From NCBI GenBank assembly GCA_003643935.1, contig QMLJ01000014.1, positions 1 to 10,513 on the forward strand: DNA of 10,513 nt. The letters run 5' to 3'. A program made the position numbers and the translations under genes. The notes beneath the pieces were generated by a model, which saw only the letters and a list, made by a program, of their open reading frames with translations, was not told the origin of the DNA and ran no database searches. The DNA is from Deltaproteobacteria bacterium (GTDB lineage Bacteria; Desulfobacterota; Desulfomonilia; UBA1062). Shown in pieces: positions 6,614 through 10,513 of the stretch. Numbering within the stretch: the first letter of the stretch is position 1; every line of letters starts with the position of its first letter.

Positions 6614-6736
6614 GTGAAAGGTAACCCAGAATGGTCTTTTTTGCAACAGGTGCTGCTGATACTCATGCTCCTTACGGGGTGCAAGGCCCAGGGCGTCCCA
6701 TTTAACTTGACACAGAAGGGGGAAAGGTGTTATTAA
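6614..6736 (+). CDS. possible 40-aa lipoprotein mini-gene or remnant
   Basis: A short open frame starting at GTG 6614 (alternatives TTG 6641 or GTG 6650) encodes a hydrophobic stretch VLLILMLLTGC with a perfect lipobox (LTGC; Cys codon 6680-6682), then ~17 residues to TAA at 6734-6736. It resembles the N terminus of a small bacterial lipoprotein. Against it: no SD is visible before any of the starts, few basic residues precede the hydrophobic core, and the frame overlaps the sigma-70-like promoter. It could be a real tiny lipoprotein, the remnant of a larger gene, or chance. Confidence 0.25.
   Translation: MKGNPEWSFLQQVLLILMLLTGCKAQGVPFNLTQKGERCY
6707..6736 (+). promoter_or_regulatory. sigma-70-like promoter for the flavoprotein/reductase pair
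   Basis: A perfect -35 TTGACA (6707-6712) is followed, after an 18-bp spacer, by TATTAA (6731-6736), a 4/6 match to TATAAT. Initiation would fall near 6743, giving a ~30-nt leader before ATG 6772 that carries the SD GGAGGGGG (6761-6768). This is the best promoter candidate in the 160-bp gap between the divergent phosphoesterase and flavoprotein genes. Confidence 0.55.
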
Positions 6737-6771
6737 AGTTTGTAGTAAAGCTTTAAGATTGGAGGGGGTAT

Positions 6772-8280
6772 ATGGCTTCTAAATACGATGTAGTAGTCAT
6801 AGGTGCCGGTAATGCAGGGCTTGCTGCCGCACTGAGTCTAGCCAAGAAAGGCAGGGAAGTGCTCTTGCTGGAAAGACACAATGTACCAGGTGGTTGCGCA
6901 ACAAGTTTTGTAAGGGGAAGGTTTGAATTCGAGGTGGCCCTACACCAGTTGAGTGGCATGGGTACGGATGACAGGCCAGGCCCTTTAAGGGAACTTCTAC
7001 GGGAGCTTGGAGTACTTGATAAACTCGAATTTGTCCAGATGAAAGACCTTTACCGTATCATAATGCCGGGTGTGGCAGATATCAGGCTAAAGGCCCTTAA
7101 GGATGAAGTTGTATCAACTCTGAAAGAGAACTTTCCAAAGGAGAAGGACTCCATAGATAGCTTTTTCGACCTTGTTTATGAATTCTGCATGCAGATGATA
7201 GGTGGTGTTTACATGCATGACCCCGAGATATCGAGGGATAAATATCCGTTGTATTTCAAGTATGCCTTAAAGAGCTCCAAAGAAGTATTGGATCATTACT
7301 TTGATGATCCTGTACTAAAAGCTGTTATAAGTCCTTACTGGTCTTATATGGGCATCCCTCCGAAGTACCTCTCGTTTAGCGACCTTGCGATACTTATCTT
7401 TGCTTATATTGAATTCAAGCCTTTTCATATTAAGGGAGGTTCGCAGGCGTTATCAAATGCACTGCTTGATACCTTTATCCAGCACGGTGGTACAGCAAGG
7501 CTTAATACTCCGGTAGAGAAAATCATTATCAAAGATGGTAGGGCTAGTGGTGTTGTGACTGGACATGGAGAACAGATATTCTCCGATTACGTAATATCCA
7601 ATGCAAGCACAATATCCACTTATTATGAACTGCTTGGCCCGGAGTATGTTCTGGAAGAGGTGAAGATAGAACTCGGCAGGAGTACGATTGGGCCTTCTGC
7701 CTTTACCTTGTTTCTTGGCCTTGACTGTGAGCCCAATGACTTGGGTATTGAAGAAACCACTAACTTCATCGGGACTAGTCTTGACATGGAGAGGACTTAT
7801 GAACTGAGCAAGACATTGGGGAGGCCTGAGATGGGTCTTTTGTCATGCTACGATGTATCTGACCCTGATTTCTCGCCCAAAGGGGCATCTCAAGCCGCAT
7901 TTGTCACACTCCAGTATGCCGAGGCATGGTGCAATATCGGTCCCACGGAGTATTATGACACAAAGTACAGGTATGCAGAATCCATGCTTGACCTTGTGGA
8001 GAGGGCTTTCCCTGGTATCAGGGGGCACCTGGAAGAGGTTGAAGCGGCAACGCCTCTTACACACCTGCGCTACCTTGGCCATCCAGGTGGAGCCATATAT
8101 GGGTTTGACCAGTATGCAAAGGATTTGAACCTGTTTATGAGCAGGAGGTCTCCGGTGGACGGACTATTTCTTGCCGGGTCATGGGTTGATTCCGGTGGTT
8201 TTCAGCCGACACTCACTTCTGGTAGGCAGGCAGCAAAGGCCGTGCTCAAGGACATGGAAAACAAGGGGGTGAAAAGATGA
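6772..8280 (+). CDS. FAD-dependent oxidoreductase, phytoene desaturase / retinol saturase-like
   Basis: A 502-aa flavoprotein of the CrtI / carotenoid isomerase / retinol saturase superfamily. Seen: the N-terminal dinucleotide fold VVVIGAGNAGLAAALSLA with GxGxxG at 11-16, E34 at the end of beta2 (LLLER) to bind the FAD ribose, the VPGG motif (38-41), and the C-terminal FAD closure FLAGSWVDSGGFQPTL (466-481). The middle third is variable and has no further motif I recognise. Family members desaturate, isomerise or saturate isoprenoid polyenes and related lipids. No carotenoid synthesis genes (crtB, crtE) are nearby, and the gene is coupled to a ferredoxin-reductase-like gene. An electron-accepting reductive role on an unsaturated lipid or acyl-CoA is therefore plausible but inferred. 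GGAGGGGG at 6761-6768 sets the start. Confidence 0.82.
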   Translation: MASKYDVVVIGAGNAGLAAALSLAKKGREVLLLERHNVPGGCATSFVRGRFEFEVALHQLSGMGTDDRPGPLRELLRELGVLDKLEFVQMKDLYRIIMPGVADIRLKALKDEVVSTLKENFPKEKDSIDSFFDLVYEFCMQMIGGVYMHDPEISRDKYPLYFKYALKSSKEVLDHYFDDPVLKAVISPYWSYMGIPPKYLSFSDLAILIFAYIEFKPFHIKGGSQALSNALLDTFIQHGGTARLNTPVEKIIIKDGRASGVVTGHGEQIFSDYVISNASTISTYYELLGPEYVLEEVKIELGRSTIGPSAFTLFLGLDCEPNDLGIEETTNFIGTSLDMERTYELSKTLGRPEMGLLSCYDVSDPDFSPKGASQAAFVTLQYAEAWCNIGPTEYYDTKYRYAESMLDLVERAFPGIRGHLEEVEAATPLTHLRYLGHPGGAIYGFDQYAKDLNLFMSRRSPVDGLFLAGSWVDSGGFQPTLTSGRQAAKAVLKDMENKGVKR

Positions 8281-9437
8281 GTTCAATGGACTTTGTGAAG
8301 GATATGGATGGCTACAAAGAGATAGAGAACGATATAAAGGTATTAAGAAAGTATGCCCGCGACTATAGTGCCATGAGAGGTAATGTAAAAAGTATAATAG
8401 ACATGTTGCATCCATATAGACTCCATCTTAGGGTCTCTGAGATAAGGGAGGAGACACCCTCCACCAAGACATTAAGACTGGTTTCTGTTAATAATTATCT
8501 GCCCCCTTTCCAGGCAGGACAATACATCAATGTCTTCGTGGATATCACAGGGGTGAGGACGAGCAGGCCATACAGCATATCTTCCTCTCCAGCCCAGAGG
8601 GGTTACTACGATATAACGGTAAGAAAGGTGGAGGACGGCTTTGTATCAAATTACCTCTTGGAAGAAGTCAAGGTAGGCCAGGTACTGGAGAGTACGGCAC
8701 CGGCCGGGAATTTCTACTACAACCCGCTTTTCCACGGTAATGACCTGGTATTCCTTGCAGGAGGTAGCGGTATAACGCCGTTTATGAGCATGATAAGGGA
8801 GGTTACAGACAGGGATATAGATAGAAAGATACACCTTGTATATGGAAGCCAATTTGAGGACGATGTGATCTTTCAGGATGAACTGGAAGACAGGTCACGT
8901 AGACACGAAAATTTCAGTTACAACCTGGTGTTATCCAGTCCGCCGGATGGTTACAAAGGTCTTAAGGGTTTCATTACAGAAGGATTATTGAAACAAGTCC
9001 TTGGTGATATCAAGAACAAGATGTTCTACATATGCGGGCCAAAGCCCATGTACACATTTTGCATGGCAGAACTTGAGAAACTGGGCATAGAGGCAAGAAA
9101 GATTCGTTTAGAGATATCCGGCCCACCCAAGGACATAACAGCAGAGCCAGGCTGGCCCCGGGGTCTGGATGCCTCTACCGTTTTCAAGGTGAAGATAAGA
9201 AATGGTAAGACCATCAATGCTAAGGCAGGGGAGCCACTTATGGTATCTCTTGAAAGGGCCGGTATAGTTGTTGAGGCCATGTGCCGCTCAGGTGAATGCA
9301 GCATGTGCAGGACAAAACTCTTAGATGGCAAGGTCTTTCATCCTCAGGCGGTAAAACTGAGGAAGTCAGACAGAGATTTCGGCTACATACATCCATGCGT
9401 TGCTTACCCTATCCAGGATCTGGAAATTATGTTATAG
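8277..9437 (+). CDS. NAD(P)H:acceptor reductase with FAD, NAD and C-terminal plant-type 2Fe-2S domains
   Basis: A 386-aa electron-transfer protein. The order is an N-terminal helical, charged extension (1 to ~45), an FAD-binding barrel with RPYSISSSP (97-105), an NAD-binding domain with LAGGSGITPFMSM (160-172) and CGPKPM (253-258), then a 2Fe-2S ferredoxin domain (~302-386). The cluster ligands are C336, C341 and C344 (CX4CX2C) and C374. This is the class IA/CDP-glucoseen-reductase-like layout seen in reductases that pass electrons from NAD(P)H to a partner. No oxygenase gene is adjacent. The start overlaps the preceding stop as ATGA (8277-8280), so the flavoprotein is its most likely partner. 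The extra N-terminal segment is not part of the standard reductase core and could mediate docking. The physiological direction of electron flow is not known. Confidence 0.9.
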   Translation: MSSMDFVKDMDGYKEIENDIKVLRKYARDYSAMRGNVKSIIDMLHPYRLHLRVSEIREETPSTKTLRLVSVNNYLPPFQAGQYINVFVDITGVRTSRPYSISSSPAQRGYYDITVRKVEDGFVSNYLLEEVKVGQVLESTAPAGNFYYNPLFHGNDLVFLAGGSGITPFMSMIREVTDRDIDRKIHLVYGSQFEDDVIFQDELEDRSRRHENFSYNLVLSSPPDGYKGLKGFITEGLLKQVLGDIKNKMFYICGPKPMYTFCMAELEKLGIEARKIRLEISGPPKDITAEPGWPRGLDASTVFKVKIRNGKTINAKAGEPLMVSLERAGIVVEAMCRSGECSMCRTKLLDGKVFHPQAVKLRKSDRDFGYIHPCVAYPIQDLEIML

Positions 9438-9511
9438 GTAAGGCCTCTGACTTATCAAATGTGGGAAGTGATATGTTAACTATTTGACACCTTGTTATTC
9501 TCTTTTAATGA

Positions 9512-9532
9512 TATACTATGTAAAATAGTATA
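9512..9532. repeat. 8-bp dyad, possible activator site
   Basis: TATACTAT, a 5-bp spacer (GTAAA) and ATAGTATA form a perfect inverted repeat. Its centre is about 108 bp upstream of the -24 GG of the sigma-54-like element (near -133 from the predicted start), a normal enhancer distance for a sigma-54 activator. A sequence resembling one arm (TTAGTATAT, 9594-9602) recurs downstream. Confidence 0.45.
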
Positions 9533-9580
9533 CATTAATGGTAAATAATTTCTCATTTATTCCTACGGATCTCACATGAC

Positions 9581-9594
9581 AATCATACTTTGTT
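9581..9594 (+). repeat. direct repeat copy 1 (AATCATACTTTGTT)
   Basis: This 14-bp sequence is repeated exactly at 9662-9675, 81 bp downstream (start to start). The copies flank the -24/-12 element: one upstream, one in the predicted leader of the PEP-CTERM gene. The arrangement suits a regulator-binding pair or a looping site, but could be residual duplication. Confidence 0.5.
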
Positions 9595-9628
9595 TAGTAT
9601 ATGGTAGTTATTACAGTTAGTTATATTA

Positions 9629-9644
9629 TGGCATAGAATCTGCA
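9629..9644 (+). promoter_or_regulatory. sigma-54 (RpoN)-type -24/-12 promoter
   Basis: TGGCATAGAATCTGCA matches the TGGCACGNNNNTTGCW consensus, with the invariant GG (9630-9631) and GC (9642-9643) at exactly the required spacing. Transcription would start near 9655, leaving a ~32-nt leader before ATG 9687. PEP-CTERM genes in several Gram-negative bacteria are known to be controlled by RpoN with the PrsK/PrsR two-component system, which fits the gene downstream. Confidence 0.65.
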
Positions 9645-9661
9645 GATATTGTTTTATTACA

Positions 9662-9675
9662 AATCATACTTTGTT
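9662..9675 (+). repeat. direct repeat copy 2 (AATCATACTTTGTT)
   Basis: Exact second copy of the 9581-9594 repeat. It lies in the predicted 5' leader immediately before the weak SD GGAG (9676-9679), so a protein or RNA bound here could affect translation as well as transcription. Confidence 0.5.
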
Positions 9676-9686
9676 GGAGTGCAACC

Positions 9687-10343
9687 ATGAAAAAGATATA
9701 CTTGGCTATTATGATCGTTGCTGTCTTTGTTTTTCTAGTGGCTACAGAGATACACGAGCCATTAATGCAGATTACAATGAAGGCTATCACGGGGAAGAAC
9801 ACTGGTGTGACTACCTCGGTAGGTACTATAGATGAGAACTCACCAAAGGTAGACCTTGATATGCTTCTCAGGCCCAGCGACCTCTCTGATGCCTATGTAG
9901 ATAATTATGCAACGGCATATGGTATGTATTATTCTCCAGCAGTAGATATGGAGGGAACCGGGCAGGGTTATTATGGCATAACAGGACCTGGCCTTGGAAT
10001 TATATCAGACATGCCTAATAGCGGTCCTGTCTATGGCAGTCAACCTCCGGGATCCACCGGTGGTGTATTCCCGGGCAGGGCTCCGGACCTGTTACATGTT
10101 GCTGATCTTTCGTCTGCGCCTAGCCTCTCAGGTGGAGTTATCGGAGGCGCGATTGGAGTTGGTACGAATCCAGAAGAGAACACCGGAGGAGGGACATCAG
10201 GTGATGGTAACATCGGTGAACCAAGCACGTCCCCCGAGACACCACCTGCACCAGTACCTGAGCCTTCTACTATTCTCCTTGTTGCAACAGGCTTGGTAGG
10301 TCTTTTACCGTTTACCAGGAGGCATCGATTATCTCGCAGGTAA
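9687..10343 (+). CDS. PEP-CTERM sorting-signal exported protein
   Basis: A 218-aa surface or exopolysaccharide-associated protein. Residues 1-20 (MKKIYLAIMIVAVFVFLVAT) form a signal peptide. The C terminus has the tripartite PEP-CTERM signal: VPEPST (190-195), a hydrophobic helix (ILLVATGLVGLLPF, ~196-209) and a basic tail RRHRLSRR. Exosortase is known to cut at this signal and move the protein to the cell surface. The mature part has no domain I recognise. It is Gly-, Pro- and Ser/Thr-rich from about residue 88, with a low-complexity GGGTSGDGNIGEPSTSPETPP-like linker before the signal, and has no cysteines. It stands alone behind a sigma-54-type promoter; no exosortase gene is in the window. 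The last 32 bp overlap the end of the opposing moeA-like gene. Confidence 0.9.
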   Translation: MKKIYLAIMIVAVFVFLVATEIHEPLMQITMKAITGKNTGVTTSVGTIDENSPKVDLDMLLRPSDLSDAYVDNYATAYGMYYSPAVDMEGTGQGYYGITGPGLGIISDMPNSGPVYGSQPPGSTGGVFPGRAPDLLHVADLSSAPSLSGGVIGGAIGVGTNPEENTGGGTSGDGNIGEPSTSPETPPAPVPEPSTILLVATGLVGLLPFTRRHRLSRR

Positions 10344-10513
10344 CACTCTCGCCAATTGGTAAGTAGGTTTTATCCTTTGGTACAACTATTAGGCAATTCG
10401 CCATGCTCATGGAGGATAGTATTCCAGAACCTTGTGGTCCTGTTGTATAGACAATGAACTCGTCTTGTTCTAGTTTCAATACCCCCCTTAGGTAGTGTCT
10501 CCTGTCTGGTTTC
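10312..10513 (-). CDS. moeA: MoeA-like molybdopterin molybdotransferase, C-terminal fragment
   Basis: On the - strand the frame beginning at base 10512 is open from the right edge to TAA at 10314-10312, giving 66 residues of an incomplete gene. It reads as MoeA C-terminal domain IV: RRHYLRGVLK, then TTGPQGSGILSSMSMANCL (about residues 23-41) with the QGSG...S..AN pattern, and VVPKDKTYLPIGESVTCEII at the end (PxxxxxLxxGExV pattern). MoeA inserts molybdate into adenylylated molybdopterin during molybdenum cofactor synthesis. A fused MoeA/PBP-type or gephyrin-like relative is possible because only the tail is visible. The gene converges on the PEP-CTERM gene with a 32-bp overlap of coding ends. 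Confidence 0.82.
   Translation of the reverse strand, partial: KPDRRHYLRGVLKLEQDEFIVYTTGPQGSGILSSMSMANCLIVVPKDKTYLPIGESVTCEIIDASW

Noticed and set aside
9438..9480. Terminator after the reductase gene
   Set aside because: Only very short inverted repeats (for example TATCA/TGATA) and no U-run; too weak to call.
9296..9487. 63-aa frame at the end of the reductase gene
   Set aside because: It lies out of frame within the 2Fe-2S domain coding sequence and has no independent support.
9484..9512. Sigma-70 promoter (TTGACA at 9484-9489) upstream of the PEP-CTERM gene
   Set aside because: The -10 at a 17-bp spacer is poor (AATGAT), the better TATACT is 22 bp away, and the sigma-54-type element is closer to the gene.
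1..10513. CRISPR array, tRNA/rRNA genes, insertion sequence or phage genes
   Set aside because: No repeat-spacer pattern, cloverleaf, rRNA-like stretch or transposase/integrase motif was seen.

Overview
The window reads as a chromosomal segment of a Gram-negative bacterium. The evidence is strong AGGAGG-type Shine-Dalgarno sequences, a PEP-CTERM surface-protein gene behind a sigma-54-like promoter, and a lipobox-bearing mini-ORF. Arg codons AGG/AGA and Ile ATA are used heavily in all genes, with no obvious break in composition except the AT-rich stretch 9438-9686. The enzyme set (CoA-ester beta-oxidation without a visible oxygenase, flavin/iron-sulfur redox genes) would fit an anaerobic or facultative Desulfobacterota- or Nitrospirota-like organism. 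That placement is inference only.

Region 1 (1-5961, + strand) is one tightly spaced acyl-CoA catabolic operon. In order it holds the C-terminal end of an acyl-CoA dehydrogenase, a class III CaiB/BaiF protein with alpha-methylacyl-CoA racemase features, and an HMG-CoA-synthase-like protein fused to a DUF35 zinc-ribbon/OB domain. These are followed by an SCPx-type thiolase, two MaoC-fold hydratase subunits and an HSD17B4/MFE-2-like short-chain dehydrogenase. Together they can supply dehydrogenation, hydration, hydroxyacyl oxidation and thiolysis, plus racemisation or CoA transfer. The part list matches the peroxisomal route for 2-methyl-branched or sterol side-chain acyl-CoAs. The HMGS-like domain appears to have lost its catalytic residues and, with DUF35, may be a scaffold.

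Region 2 (5962-6611) holds a convergent metallophosphoesterase gene (- strand). A 14-bp hairpin sits between it and the dehydrogenase.

Region 3 (6612-9437) starts with a 160-bp intergenic stretch containing a sigma-70-like promoter and a possible 40-aa lipoprotein ORF. Two translationally coupled redox genes follow: a phytoene-desaturase/retinol-saturase-like flavoprotein and a ferredoxin reductase with FAD, NAD and plant-type 2Fe-2S domains. They look like a dedicated NAD(P)H-driven flavin redox pair that could serve the same substrate as region 1.

Region 4 (9438-10513) is a 249-bp AT-rich regulatory region with a dyad, direct repeats and a sigma-54-type -24/-12 element, then a PEP-CTERM exported protein. 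The 3' end of that gene overlaps, tail to tail, the 3' end of a moeA-like gene that enters from the right edge on the - strand. No tRNA, rRNA, CRISPR array or insertion sequence was seen.
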